DNA of 64,000 nt, from the NCBI RefSeq assembly GCF_036884655.1, contig NC_088356.1:18531001-18595000 (forward strand), in the 5' to 3' direction. The number at the start of each line of letters is the position of its first letter. The first letter of the stretch is position 1. This document shows, piece after piece, positions 22,721 through 35,583 of this stretch. Made by a program: the position numbers and the translations under genes. The stretch comes from Musa acuminata AAA Group. Taxonomy: Eukaryota; Streptophyta; Magnoliopsida; Zingiberales; Musaceae. Under the pieces are notes generated by a model. That model saw nothing but the letters and a program-made list of their open reading frames with translations, was not told where the DNA came from and did not search any database.

Positions 22721-23220
22721 TATTGAATCTCAGATTTTGATGATGAAATCAATTGGTAAATTATTTGATCTAATATATATGTTGAGATAAATATGTAAGA
22801 TTAACTACGATAGCAGTAAGGCATAAAGCAGATGTTGGGTCAGAGTCAAAGATCGAACGATACGCCGAAGATTTGGACGATGTGCCACAAGTTTGTCGGA
22901 AGCTCGCCGAGAGTTTGTCGGGAGTTCACTAGAAGTTCGCCGGGAGCTCGCCAAGAGTTCATCGGGAGTTCGCCGAGAAGTTTGTCGGAAGTTCGCCGAG
23001 AGAACAGTTGATATATCGGACAAAGATTGCTTAGTTAAATATCTTAATTATCATAGTTAGACTATAAGTTGAGTTAGGATTAGGAGGTAATCCCACTAAC
23101 TCAGTTAGGAGCCAATTGGGCCTTTAACAAGGCTAAATGGGTCGGTTGAATATAGCCCATTCAGCACCTAAAGTCACAGCCGATGGAGGCACCGCTAGGG
23201 CCGGCAGTGGTACCGCCTGG
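22721..23220 (+). repeat. E 3' LTR, 5' part
   Basis: Starts TATTGAATCTCAGATTTTGATG (first bases mutated from TGTTGAATC) and contains GTTCGCCGGGAGCTCGCC-type repeats (22860-23010) and dyad remnants (GGTACCGCC near 23210). It is cut at 23220 by the LTR of element G. Confidence 0.85.
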
Positions 23221-24569
23221 TGTTAAATCTCAGATTTTGATGATAAAATCAATTGATATGATAGTCATCTAATGTGTGTTTAAGTGACATAGGACTAGCT
23301 TCGATCAAGGAGAGGCAAATTGATTAAAGTAGGAGGAATCAGATGTTGGGCCAGAGTGAACATGTTAGGAGATTGGACGTTGGGCCGGAGGATCGGTCGA
23401 CGTATTGGTAGAAGGCTTCGTGCCATGAGTTTGGGCATCGGGCCAAGAAGATCGGACATTATGCCAAGGAGATCAGATATTATAGGAAGACAATATGCCG
23501 ATTGGACAATATACCGAATGAGAGGACGATGCGTCGAAGGATCGAATGAAGCACCGAATGAACCAATGACATGCTAGATAACATAGAATTCATGCTTGTA
23601 GTAATTTGTCAAGATTGAGTTAGTTTAGGTCTAATTGAGTCGGTATTGGGGTAAAACAATGCCAACTCAATTAGGGGCTAATTGGGCCTGAATCAGGGCT
23701 GAATTGAGCCTATTATTTGGCTCATTTAGGGTCCTATAGCAGGGTCTAGTGATGGTACCCACCTAGACTTGGCGGTGGTACCGCCTAGACACAATCTTCA
23801 AGATAATGTCAGGCGGTGGTACCGCCAGACTAGACAGTGGTACCGCCCAAACAAAGTCTCCCAGACTATGTCAGACGGTAGTACTGTTAGACTGAGCAGT
23901 GGTATCGCCTAGTGTCAGTGCTGCACACAATGGTATAGTCCAACACAAGCGGTGGTACCACTAGTACTCGGGAAACTTGGGATAAGACCTTTTTTTGCTT
24001 CAATTTTGAAGCCATTTGGGGTCTATAAATACCTCAGCTATTCCTGCATGGAGTAGCAAGAATTGAGCACAAAATTGAGTTTAAAAAAGGGGAAAAGAAT
24101 ACTTAAGAAAATTTGGGAAACTCTCTTAGGATTTAGGATTACTTCTTTAGTATTTAGAAGTTCATCTAAAGGGAGAAGTGAGGTATAAGAAAGAGAAGCT
24201 TATAAGGGTTTTCTTCTAAACACGTAAAAAGGAGAATGAGTGTAAAAGGATAGTTAATCTTCGCCCATTGAAGGAAGATCATTAGTGGATACCGGTGACC
24301 TTGACGGAAGAGGAATAGGAGGTGGATATAGGTCACGATGACCGAACCACTATAAAACTCGGTTTGCATTTACTTCTTACAAATTACATTTACGACAAAC
24401 TATTTTATTTGCTTTACTTTCTCATTACACTCTTACGAATGCTTTCAAGTTAAATGCATTTTTGTCGGAATCAAATTTTATCGTACGAAGATTTTTTGAA
24501 CCATTGTCGTTTTTATCCACTGCACTAACTTACCCCCCCCCCCCTTTTAGTGTCGACTCGATCATAACA
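23221..24569 (+). repeat. G 5' LTR (1349 bp)
   Basis: TGTTAAATCTCAGATTTTG start, ATCATAACA end. Dyads with centre GGT (GGCGGTGGTACCGCC) at about 23775-23965, TATA at 24023-24032, nested U5 stem-loop at about 24321-24351, and a run of 13 C inside GCACTAA...TTAGTG at 24522-24552. Confidence 0.9.
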
Positions 24570-24571
24570 GT

Positions 24572-24583
24572 TGGTATTAGAGC
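24572..24583 (+). other. G primer-binding site
   Basis: TGGTATTAGAGC, one change from the tRNA-iMet PBS, two bases after the LTR end at 24569. Confidence 0.85.
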
Positions 24584-24608
24584 CATATTCTTTTTCATTT
24601 GGTTTAAC

Positions 24609-25590
24609 AACCAAGAGAAATAGCTTTTTTTGGATTTCAAGAGGGACTTTCTATCATTCGTCCTCCTATGTTCAATGGGACGGACTACACATATTGGAAA
24701 ACTCGAATGAGATTTTTCTAGCTTTCTATCGATTTAAATTTATAAAATATTATTAAAAATAAATTTCAAAAGTCTTCTCTTCCGATGAACGATTAGAATG
24801 GTTTGGAGAAGACGACTCTCTTTAAATGTCAAAGCTATGAATGATTTGTTTTGTGCATTGGATAAAAATGAATTTAATCGTGTTTCTATTTGTGAAATTG
24901 TATATGATATTTGTCATACACTTGAAATCATATACGAAGGCACTAGTAGAGTTAAAGACTCTAAAATTAATCTTTTGATGTATGATTTTGAGTTTTTTCA
25001 AAGGAAGCTAAGCGAAACTATCGTTGACATGTACACCCGTCTTACAAATGTTATCAATAGTTTAAAAATTATTGATAAATGTTTATCTAATTTTGAACTT
25101 GTTAACAAAATACTAAGATCCCTTCCAAAAAGTTGGGATCCAAAAGTGACAACAATACAAGAAGCAAAGAACCTGAATAACCTTGCTCTTGAAGAATTTA
25201 TCGGGTCATTAATGACCTATGAAATGACATGTAAGGTACATGATGAACTCGATAAATATAAGTACAACCTTCTAAAGAACAGAAATGATTTGACACTTAG
25301 AACTCAAGAAGACCACTCGAGCGAAAGCTCAAGTGATGATGATATAGAACTCCTCACAAGTAAATTTATAAAATTTATAAAATATGAAACTAAGAATAAA
25401 AATGAACTTAAAAAGAAAAAGTTACCAAAGAATAAGAAAGTACTCAAGGTGACTAGGGATGAAACGAGTGCATCCGAAGACGAGGAGTAAACTGATGAAG
25501 ACGAAGTTGCGAACTTCGTTTTGGTGACTCTCGACGATGTGGTAAACAACTCAAACAAAACTCCTTTACTTTATTTTAAAATTACTTGAT
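24609..25590 (+). pseudogene. G shortened gag remnant
   Basis: The start codon region is lost (AGAAATAGC where C has GAGATGGCA). The gag core follows with damage, then an open stretch from about 24798 to 25490 (KAMNDLFCALDKNEFNRVS, then LRSLPKSWDPKVTTIQEAK, then LEEFIGSLMTYEMTC). The C-terminal part is KNELKKKKLPKNKKVLK and ends in acidic DETSASEDEE, with no CCHC knuckle, as in F1. The stop at 25488-25490 is followed by residual gag-like sequence to about 25590. Confidence 0.82.
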
Positions 25591-27595
25591 GCTTTTTCAT
25601 GAGTTTATTTTAAATTAGTTAGTAAAAAAATAAAAAAATATTATCATAAAAATTATATGCTTTATGATAAAGTAACAAAATGTTAGATTTAAATCTAATG
25701 CTTATACACCTAATAAGATTAATCCTATGTATATTTTTAAGAAGCAATAATGTGTGTCTTGATGATTTTTGTATTGCATTTTGATTTTGATTAAAAATGC
25801 TTTATGTTTAATGAAGTCATGCTTGATGAAATAATATAATGATGATTTGAAGTCATGCTTAATGAGTTTATATTTTGATATTATACATGATGATTTTTGT
25901 GATTTATGGTTTATTGATCTTTGTCATAATGAAAGTTAATTTTTCGGTTTTAAACAATGATTCTTGTTTTTTGTTTGGTATAAATGACAAAGGCATACTT
26001 GTATGAAATAAATCACATGAATTGAAACAACTATAAAGAGGAAAGCATTTTTCTTGAAATATTTTTTCTCTATCTTATTGAATTTTGAATAAGAGATTGA
26101 TAAATCTATTTATGTTATTTTGAATATCTTGAACTATGAAAGTGATTTTGATGATTTAAATTTGAATAAATATTTTTTCAAATCATGATCTTGATTCCTT
26201 GATATTTATATATTAAGATTTATTATGAATCAAGATTTTTCATTAATTATTCTCCTATGATTCTACTTAGTATTTTCTTAAGAGAAGATTTTCTATATGA
26301 ATTATGAGATTTCTTATGCATAAATCAAGATATTCTATCATTCTATCCTCCTATGTTTCTGTTTGTCATTTACAAAATAAGAGATATGTTTAAATGAATC
26401 ATTATTTTTCTTATGAATTCTTGGATTTATAACATGAGATTTTTTATAAATCAAGATTATTTAATATGATTCTTCTTTTTGCTATTTGAGTCATCCAAAG
26501 AGAATCATAATTTTTCTCTTAATATTTTTATATTCACAACTTGAAATTTGGTTCATGACTCCTTTGTATTCATGAAGTGTATATCTCATCACCCAATTAA
26601 TTTTTTTTTATATTCTCCATGATATAAAATTATGCACGAAATACTTATGATATTATGTTGATGCATACAACTGAGAAGTTATGATCATACATGGTAGAAT
26701 ATAATATAATTTAAAATTTTGATATCATCATGATTTGAAATATTTATGATTTAAAATGATGCATGCAATACTTATGATTTTTTGATAAAATAATATGAAA
26801 GTCAACAATTATCATTTTCTGAAATGATACCTTATTTCAATATGTAATATTAAAATAAGAATGATACTTTATCTTTATCATGATTTGAAATTTGGAGTAA
26901 AGGGAAAAAAATTACAACATTGTATTCTTCCTTCTTTTTCATAATGACAAAGGGGGAGAAAAATTGCTAGCTTGCACATTTCAAAATGAAAGAAAAATTG
27001 CTAACTTATACATTGCAAAGAGAGGCAAAACTTGCTAGCTTTCTCATCTAAAAAGAGAAGCAAGAAGTGCTATCTTGCATATCTCAAGAGAGGCAATACT
27101 CATAATGCATGAATATCTCAAAAATTTGCTAGCTTACATATTCTAAAATGGTGTAAAATTACTAAATTTGCTAGCTTACATATTGTAAAGAAAGCAATAG
27201 CTTGCACTTCTCAAAATAGAAGAAAGAACTCACTAGCTTGTATGTTCTAAAGTGATAAATTTTTTTTGCTAAATTGCTAAGCTTTCATAGTAGCACTTCT
27301 CCTTTTTGTTGATGACAAAGGGGGAGCACTTCTCCTTTTCTATTGATGACAAAGGGGGAGAAGTCATAATGACAATCATGCATGAGATGATGTACTTGGA
27401 TATTTTGATTATGCATGAGTTTATGTTACATACAATGATATGATTAATTGGGTCTTTCAATATTCATGATGTACGTAATGGCGAAATACTTATAATTTTT
27501 TGAATTCAAAGATTCGATCAATACGACATATTGATAGAGAGAGTTTAGTTTAAACTTCGGCATCAATTGGTTGTCATCATAAAAAATGTGAAGAT
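25591..27595 (+). other. G noncoding region
   Basis: AT-rich with no ORF of note. From 26940 to 27290 there are loose repeats around TTGCTAGCTT. GACAAAGGGGGAG tracts occur at 26945-26961, 27313-27325 and 27348-27363; the last is the right arm of a hairpin at 27328-27364 with left arm ACTTCTCCTTTT. Confidence 0.65.
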
Positions 27596-27978
27596 TGTTG
27601 AATCTCGAATTTTGATGATAAAATCAATTGATGTGTTAGTCATCTAATGTGCGTTTAAGTGACGCAGGACTAGTTTCGATCAAGGAGAGATAAATTGATT
27701 AAAATAGGAAGAATCAAATGTTGGGTCGGAGTGAACATGTCAAAAGATTGGACGTCGGGCTGTGGGATCGATCGACGTATCTGCAGAAGGCTTCGTGCCA
27801 TGAGTTCGGGCATCAGGCCAAGAAGATCGGACATTATGCCAAAGAGATCAGATATTTTAGGAAGACAACATACCAATTGAGCAATATACCGAGAAGACGA
27901 TGCGTCGAAAGATCCGACGAAACGCTGAAGGATCGGACAAAGCGCCGAATGAACCAATAACATGCCGGATAACATAAG
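27596..27978 (+). repeat. G 3' LTR, truncated
   Basis: TGTTGAATCTCGAATTTTG start; aligns well with 23221-23590 of G's 5' LTR through the segment ending GCCGGATAACATA. The promoter, dyads and U5 are missing, evidently deleted. Confidence 0.82.
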
Positions 27979-28040
27979 ATCCAAAATCGACGAATTTGTT
28001 GCTGCACTAATTCACCCCTTTCTTAATGATGACTTGGTCC
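27979..28040 (+). repeat. Tail of a SIRE LTR, probably the end of E's 3' LTR
   Basis: TGCTGCACTAATTCACCCC, then TTAATGATGACTTGGTCCTG resembles the E 5' LTR end (CCTAATGATGGCTTGGTTCTAACA) more than G's end. It would be what is left of E downstream of G. Confidence 0.55.
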
Positions 28041-28099
28041 TGAAAAAAATTACCACTAATCTATACACCCTTATTGATACACTCCCCCTTAACCTAATT

Positions 28100-29850
28100 T
28101 AGATAAAAAAGAGAAAAAAAACTCCAAGTCTCTATTCCATCATCTTCCGTAAGCTACCAAGAAAAGGATAAATAAAACAACAGTACGAAAATGGACTCAG
28201 ACTCTACATTCTAAAAGGGGTACAGGCTAACATCTCGTACACCCATCCGAACTAATCTATCTGAAGTGGGGAGGTGGTAATGCAGAAGTTTCCAACAAAA
28301 CACCCTTACTCGTGGCAATATCGAAAGCCTCTACAATCTACGCCATTGATCCCCATACGAAGGAGATATATCCTCCCAATAATTTAGATACCTTTCTCAT
28401 CAGCCTTCATTAGAAGGAAACTATAAATATCATCAGATGGCACAAGAGATAAATCTAAACGATAGATTTCGTTAGAGAAAACACTCTCAAATAACATTTC
28501 CAACCTTGAAACATTTCAGCATTCATTACAAATTAAATTAGAAAATAAATAAATATCCTAAATTTTAATAGCATTACAAAAAGTAGGTTTGCAAGAGATC
28601 AACACATCTAAAATCCAAAGGATCTATAAAAGTACATATCATACAGCCATTACCCATAAATTTTGAAAAACCATTCTGTAAATTCTTCATAGAGTCAATA
28701 AAAGTCTCTAACACCAACTATTCTTAGGAGAGTAATGTAAATTTTAAAGATTAATATCCTCATACTTAACCCTAAATCTCAGCCCGTATACTATCATCCC
28801 TATTTAAAGACTGCAAAAGACGTCTCTCTTGCAAAGCAAATTTTAAAATGTGTAAGTCTTTAATGCCTAAGCCCCCGGTACTCTTACGGGGGCATTACAG
28901 TCTCCCAAGGTAGCAAATGCAAATAATGTAAACTACCACTATTTCCCCATAAGAACCTTCTGGCTACCTTTATGACTCTATCTAGAATGAAATTAGACAT
29001 CCATGTAATGCTAAAAGGATGCAAAAGAATAGAGTTTAAAATCAAATTAGTAAACATAATTCTACCAGCTTGAGATAACATCATTCCCTGCCAACTCCCA
29101 CTATCATACAACATATGTTGGACTAGACCATTCAGGTGGATTTTACTGATCCTTCTAAATAGTTGAAAGAAAAATACCCTCAGAAACATATTGCAAATGT
29201 CCCTCCTCACACTCCTTGATGTATTCCTAGGAAAGAAAATTTTGAATTTAGACATATTAATTCTTTCATTGGTCAATACCTCGTACATTTGAAAAATATC
29301 CCTAATGGTATTTTAGGAACTTTTGTTAGCCCTAAAACATAATAAAATATCATTCGCATACCGGCAAACATTGAATTTACCTTTGAAGCAAATGAGGGTA
29401 ATCAAATTTCTATCACATGCATATAAGTAAGAATCTGACCAACTAGGATATAAGAATATGGGAAGAGTGGGTCCCTTTGGTAGATCCCTTGCTCACCAAA
29501 GTCTTAATCTAATTAATAAATTTTAAATAGAATTTAGTCAAAGGACCATAAGGATAATATCCCATGATAACCCATCGTAGGCCTTTTATAAATCTAACTT
29601 GACTAACACCAAAAGGGGATTTATATTTAGAGTTATATATAGAATGCCACATCTCCTATATGATGAAAATATTATCAGGAATAAATTTACCTGAGATAAA
29701 TATAGATTACTCTCTAAAAATAAGAGGTTCAAATAAGTCTTAAAACTATCAGCAAGAATCTTAGAATGTGATAATTCATATAGAGATAGAGTGGAAATCA
29801 ACTTCATGTGAAATGTTGACTTTAGAAATAAATATAATAAATATCTTGGT
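28100..29850 (-). pseudogene. LINE (L1-type) reverse transcriptase fragment
   Basis: Minus-strand remnant of a non-LTR retrotransposon pol. Reading right to left: an RT motif A-like segment LVLVKLDL then KAYDGLSWDII with a stop between (about 29610-29545), a YANDILLCF segment in place of YADD (about 29370-29340), an open piece at 28884-29288 with LSQAGRIMFTNLILNSILL and ARRFLWG typical of the C-terminal RT part, then GGLGIKDL (about 28870) of the zf-RVT region. Frames are repeatedly broken and no 5' end or clear poly-A tail is visible. Confidence 0.8.
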
Positions 29851-32800
29851 GGGGAAGAACAGTATGATCAAAGAAGTATTAAAAAATATAAATTATAGAA
29901 TCATATATGATATCATAATAAAATATATAATATTCAAGAAACCATCTTACCTTAGGGCCTCAGGCTCTTACTTAGTCCTAAAGATTTGACAACACTTTAA
30001 ATTTTACTATATGACTACAAAGAGGAGCAATAGTATCAAATACAATAAGAAAAAGAAAAATATCTCAATATTTTTTTTAGAACAATCTCCCCCTTTTGCC
30101 GGTTTTTAGAAAACAAAACTTCTTCCTCTTGTCAAAAATCTATTCAGGAAGCATAAGTATCACTCCTTTTATTCTTCTGTTTTCTTTTCTCATGTCATTT
30201 CTTGTCTGAGGTAGCTTTCACATGACCCCTCCTATACGGAGCTCTATGGGTTCCACAAGTTGAATCATCTTTCGGGACAAGTAGTCAACAGTACAAGCCT
30301 CACTCTTAAATAGTGCCTACCTACACTTTATTTTATTTTATTTTATCCCTTGTCTTGATGCTTAGCTGTAGGATGGAAACTAATATCCATCCTCCTTTTT
30401 CATCAACACAGATCGTATAGAGTACCATTGGAAATTCCAGATATCTCCTTCCCTCCTCTCACAAGAGAGTGTCGGCAAGGCTACATGCAGGAAAGCGTTC
30501 CAACCAAAAGGCAATTAGTACTTCTGCTTTCCAGTTCCCCGTCCTATCCCCAACGTCTCCTTCTCATTGTTCTTTGCACCAAAAGTTCCTCACAACACCA
30601 AAGCTCGTGTCCCGCTCGCCTTGTAGCAACCAGTTTCCACCAATTCATCCATCCATTCATCAATCATTCCTAATAATAATCAAGCCTCCCACATGATGAG
30701 GAAGCCATGCAAGTATGAATGTTCATATGGAAAAAAATTCGATGTTTACGCCGACATTGCCGTGTGATTCCGAGTCCAGGAATATTATTAGGCATCAGGA
30801 GACTGGTTTTGGATTGTTAACATAAACACAAACACACTCGCTGCAGCAGCAAGTACTTGTGGGCATCAAAATTCACATTATACTTCCAATTGTTCTTCAT
30901 CTGCCAACCCTAAGTTGGACCATACTTTGAATGGGCCTAAACGACGACACCTGGAATCAATCAAGACAAACAAGACTTCCACCTAATCAATAATCGATTG
31001 CAGACCTCTATTAACCTACGAAAACCCATATAACGTCAACTTGTCATGTTGGATGCAGGGCGGCTAGCTGGTGATCGTATCATCGTCAACTTCGTTGATG
31101 TCTTGGTTTCTAGGTGGACTTGTTTCGGAAGGAGAGAAGAAAAGAAGTTTCATGATGAGACGGCAGTAATCGAGTCTTGAGACCACCACAAATTTCCTTG
31201 GGTGTACACGAAGCTCTTTTCTTCTTTAGATTTTTCACTTTTTTGCCATCATCAGGTGAGGTTAATCGAGCCTGGTTATCTAACTTTCATAAGATGATCA
31301 TGTGTGTGATTCATTATTTTTGTTATAATCTTCCTAATTAACAACTACTGCTCCTTTCCGATATGGAAATTTTTTTGTGTTTATATCTCGTTAACAAAGA
31401 TCTTTTATTAAGAGAATTATATTTAATTAAAAGAGATGATTAAAATCTCTCTCATGATCACATGGGTGAAAATAATTATAATCTCTAGAATTTAGTGAGA
31501 ATAGATAGGTTATATTATGACAAAAATTATCATGAAAAAAATTATGAAAATAATAAACCATTAGTAAATTTGATAGGTTACATAAAGTATAAATATTTGA
31601 ATGTAACCTTAACAATTGTGTTTTGTTACTCTCATCTATAGTCCTATAAATAGATGGGATTTATCATGATAAAGGAGAAACAAATTGAATTAGTGTAAAA
31701 GAAAAGTGTAGAGACTTGTCTACAAATAAAATTATATTTTCCTCTTGTATCATCTCTCAACTCTTTCTCTTTAATTTTCTTTTTTTTACCTTTTCCCATC
31801 ATTTCCAATTCAAAAATGATATTCACAATCCAAGAATTTTAGTTCCCATGATTATTTTTCTCTTAAAACTTTCCTATATCGGTTAAAATGAATAGAGCAA
31901 CCATATAAACTGATTTGTTCTGATAAAAATTTTGTGATATGAAAAAAAAACCATGTTTAACAAATGGAATTCAATAAGATTTTCTAATGAATTTTTGGGA
32001 TTTTTATCACAATCACACTTAGGTTTAATCAAATAAAATTTTCCACTAAGCTATACAAAATCTTCAAGGATTGTGGATCGCATATTTACGATGGAATATT
32101 TACCCTCCCATAATTTTCTCTTTTTTTTGGGTAAAAAATAAAGTCACATTTTTGGTCAATCCATGTTGCTGAAAAATATAGATTACCATTAGCAACCGAA
32201 GAAGAAGGATAAATTAACCAAGTTGAATTAACTTATAATTGGGCTAGAAAGGTTCCAGTGTTGAAGCTAAATACTACCTGAGATCCCGCTAAAATTTGAT
32301 AATGACAGTCTTCTCCTTAAAACTAATACAACATTACAAATTATTAAATGAAAACATAATGTCTACACTTTTAATCATACATAGACAAGATTTAGATATG
32401 GCTCTGTTACAAATATTCATATGTGAGATAAAGAGTGATATCAGATAGAAGTCTTATATATATTATGTTTAACCTAAAATCTATTATATCTTCACCTTGA
32501 CCAGTTTAAATCAAACTTATCACTGTAAGATGTCTGAATAGCTCACAAATTTTTTGATGTTTGCTAATAATACGAAAATTTTTGTGCATGTGTTAAATAC
32601 AATATTGTGATTCTTGCAAATTAAAGCAAAAGGAGCATAAAATTGTATCTACAAGCCATCCTTGCATGCATGATAGGGATTTGTTGCCATCTAATCTCAT
32701 TTACCCAATGGAATCTATCACCAACCTCAGGCTGGCATACGAATATTATGTTGTAGGGGTTCATTATCTAAAATCAAATAATGATGAATATGTATCAAAC

Positions 32801-33125
32801 CATACATTATATTAGACACCAACACAACACAAAATGTTAAGTTTACTAGATTTTGCGTAAAACATAATATACGTAACTTAACTCTTTTAATCCCTAGTAA
32901 TATTAGATTATTATCTTAATCTAACTTTGTTTATTTCATACATGAACTTTTTTAACATATGCTTTAATTCATGTATAGGTTGATTGTTTTTCCCTTATTT
33001 GTAAGGGGTCAAACAACATCTATATCGTTTTAATATTACATGATGATTCACTCATCCATGTCCATTCATTATACTCGATTAAATTGTAGCTTGCCCTAGT
33101 TATCAAGTCCATCTTTGAAAATCCT
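29851..33125. other. Unassigned AT-rich sequence
   Basis: I see no credible gene. ORFs of 60-80 codons near 30428-30696 lack any recognisable motif or codon pattern. Noted: AACAATCTCCCCCTTTTGCC at about 30081-30100, like a SIRE minus-strand PPT, but without an LTR I can trace; a TTTTA microsatellite at about 30330-30350; and CCTATAAATAGATGGG at about 31642-31658, a possible TATA box. Confidence 0.4.
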
Positions 33126-33784
33126 TGGTTGGTGAAAATCTTTCCTCCTAATCTGTATAAACAGGAGAGGGACAACTTAATGTATTTAAGCTAAAGCTTC
33201 TTCACTTATTCAATAAAACTTATTTAATAATTGTTCTTATCTTTTATTCTTTCCATCATGGTATCAGAGCAGTGAGAAAAGCAAAGCTTCGCTCTTGCCT
33301 TCAGCCAGCGACCAACGCCGTTGAGGAAAGCAAAGTTTCGCCCTTACCTTCTGCCAGCAACCAACGTCGCTGCAACCAAATTCCTAAGAGAGTCCGCGGC
33401 CAATCCTCATCTTCCTCACCGCGATAGTCTTTGTTGATCCATCAATAGTCGGCAGACTTAAGGAGAACGAAGGGCGGACTTAAGGGGAACGGAAGGAACG
33501 CTTGTGCCCTCATAGCAATAGCAATTGCACCAGTAGCAACGATCTGCTCTTGCTCTACTCACCTCTTGCTCGTAAACCATTCTTTGCATCGATTCAAGAT
33601 TGGTATCCTTGATAGGAGCACCATCTTGCAGGGGCATGAAAATCCTCTATTCTGTTGAGGGAAATCTTTCCTCCTAATCTGTATAAATATGAGAGGGACA
33701 ACTTAATGTATTTAAGCTTAAGTTTCTTTACTTATTCAATAAAACTTTTTCAATAATTGTTCTTATCTTCTATTCTTTCCATCA
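33126..33784 (+). mobile_element. TRIM-like miniature LTR element
   Basis: Two short LTRs, 33126-33258 (133 bp) and 33653-33784 (132 bp), both containing AATCTTTCCTCCTAATCTG, TTCAATAAAAC and the end CTTTCCATCA. A perfect PBS (TGGTATCAGAGC, 33259-33270) follows the first LTR directly, and a purine tract (GCAGGGGCATGAAAA) lies about 10 bp before the second. Flanks ATCCT (33121-33125) and ATCTT (33785-33789) are a likely target duplication with one change. The 394-bp interior has no ORF but contains a roughly 50-bp direct repeat (about 33272-33371). Size fits TRIM. Confidence 0.88.
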
Positions 33785-33862
33785 ATCTTAACTCAATCTT
33801 TTTTTTTTACTCGTTCAAATTTAATTTTTTTCCATCAGCACAAATACATTATTAGTTTTAAC

Positions 33863-35475
33863 TACTAGTCATAGGTACATTATAAGCCAATCACGTGAGT
33901 GATAACACATGTGACATGATACATATTCTTTTGCTTATTATATTTTGACATTTTATTACTTTATATTATTTGTTGCATATATTCATATATATATTGTGAT
34001 ATCTATTGATCTATGCAATGTGAATTGGATCGAGATGAGATCACGATAATAAGACCGATTCACCTTTAAACACAAGCCCTAAATAATCTTGATCATAGGT
34101 TACTCAAGAGGGACTTCGGGATAATCAGACGGATTGGTGTACTGTATACCCATCCATATGATAAAGGCAGTTGGTCTCATAGCTGCTCATATGGGGACAT
34201 TAGGGATATAGTGCAAGTGCTCATTGGAAAATGAGTTCACTGATTGATCCGCTCACGAAATGCTAGATGGTTAATAATACCTCATTGTTAGACAACGATT
34301 CTGTTATCATAATGGTGTACTTGGTCCTTAGACTTGAGATACCAAGGATGTTCTATATGAATACTTCATTCTTTGATACCAAAATTATAGGCCATGGAAT
34401 TTTCAGATCTAACATAGTCGATCATCAAGAGTGGTAGCCAACCTTACGAGGACTATTGAGTATCAATAGAGGATCATTCACTTTTGGTGTCATGAAAGGA
34501 ATATCCCATATGTTCTTGCTCAAATAAATCCCTAGCCAACGTCATTCAGATTGAGAGAAAATGAGTTATCCGGGAGAATCCGATTAGAGCGAGACTCGAG
34601 GAGAAAGCATATAGGTTTGATAGCATCATGCCCGGTATATGATCTCTGGGATATTAGATGGATGAGAGACTATGGGTACACGATATCTAAAGACATATAT
34701 GTTCAAATGATTAAATTTTCCTATATCATTTGGGGACTACGGCGTAGTGGCCTAGTACGTCCGTAGTCGATAAGTCGAGTGAATTATTATAGAGATAATA
34801 ATTCATTGAGCCAAAAGGAGTTCTAACAGATATAACTCATAGCCAGCTTGATATTGGGCCTAGTGGGTCACACATATGGTAGGTGTTCCGACGAGTAGAG
34901 GTTTGAATATGATATCCACTAGAGCCCCTATCTTAGTAGATATCTAATAAGCCCCTGAATTATTGGATCATATGGATGAGATCTAATGAGAGCCAATGAG
35001 AGATTATTGGATAGAGATCTACTAATCTAAAAGGCTTGGGTTGTTGGATGGAGATCCAATACCCAATAGGGCAGGATCCATTAGGGTTAAGTTGATAGGA
35101 GACCTCTACTAATAGGAGAGAATCAAAGACTCATAGGCTAGAGGATTCTTGGTTGCAACCTCCTATTCTCCTCTCCCCTTCTCTTCCTGTGTAGAGTTTT
35201 GAGTAGTGATTTAAGGAGCATCATCATAGCCCTGCTATGTAGATCATCACTAGAGAGGAGAATGCTTGACCTCTTTCATCCTCTTATACAGATCTGTAGA
35301 GATTCAAGGATGTATGATCTCCCTAAGTAACACAACTATCTCATGCGTGGTTTTTAGTTTCATCGATTTTGCGCACCAATCTTTGCATGACGATGAACAC
35401 ATCATTGAAAAATTTACCGATTTTGGTTTTTTGTTCTTTGGTTGCACATGTGATGTCACCCCTATATTTTCCTAT
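33863..35475 (+). repeat. B2 5' LTR
   Basis: Homologous to the B1 3' LTR (13331-16520 without H). The first bases read TACTAGTCATAGG, so TG is mutated to TA, and the end reads TTTCCTATA where B1 has TTTCCCA. About 1.61 kb. Followed at 35478 by the PBS. Confidence 0.88.
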
Positions 35476-35477
35476 AG

Positions 35478-35489
35478 TGGTATCAAAGC
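35478..35489 (+). other. B2 primer-binding site
   Basis: TGGTATCAAAGC, one change from the tRNA-iMet PBS, just after the LTR. Confidence 0.85.
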
Positions 35490-35583
35490 TAGGTTGTTCG
35501 TGTGAAAGATTGGTTTTGAACTGCGTGTATTGTGTTTTATGATGACTTTTGACATCAAAATCATTGACGTAAAAGGTGAGAAA

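Larger units (their letters stand above)
23221..27978 (+). mobile_element. Gag-only SIRE-like element G
   Basis: 5' LTR 23221-24569, PBS at 24572-24583, shortened gag, about 2 kb of AT-rich noncoding DNA, then the first ~380 bp of the 3' LTR at 27596. No pol domain is visible. The join after gag (TTATTTTAAAATTACTTGATGCT near 25577) matches F1 (TTATTTTGAAATTACTTGATGCT, minus strand near 8670), so F1 and G share one non-autonomous architecture. It sits inside the 3' LTR of E. I could not identify a target duplication. Confidence 0.82.

Noticed and set aside
24530..24545. Run of 13 C as an assembly error or a G-quadruplex.
   Set aside because: Equivalent shorter runs occupy the same place in all SIRE LTRs, so the run is real in kind; a single run cannot form an intramolecular G-quadruplex. 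Exact length may still be uncertain.
30428..30696. Overlapping ORFs of 81 and 75 codons as a small gene.
   Set aside because: Two frames of one pyrimidine-rich stretch; no motif, start context or homology I recognise.
31642..31658. TATA box of a host gene (CCTATAAATAGATGG).
   Set aside because: No ORF or splice structure follows within the next 1.4 kb on either strand; it may belong to a decayed LTR.
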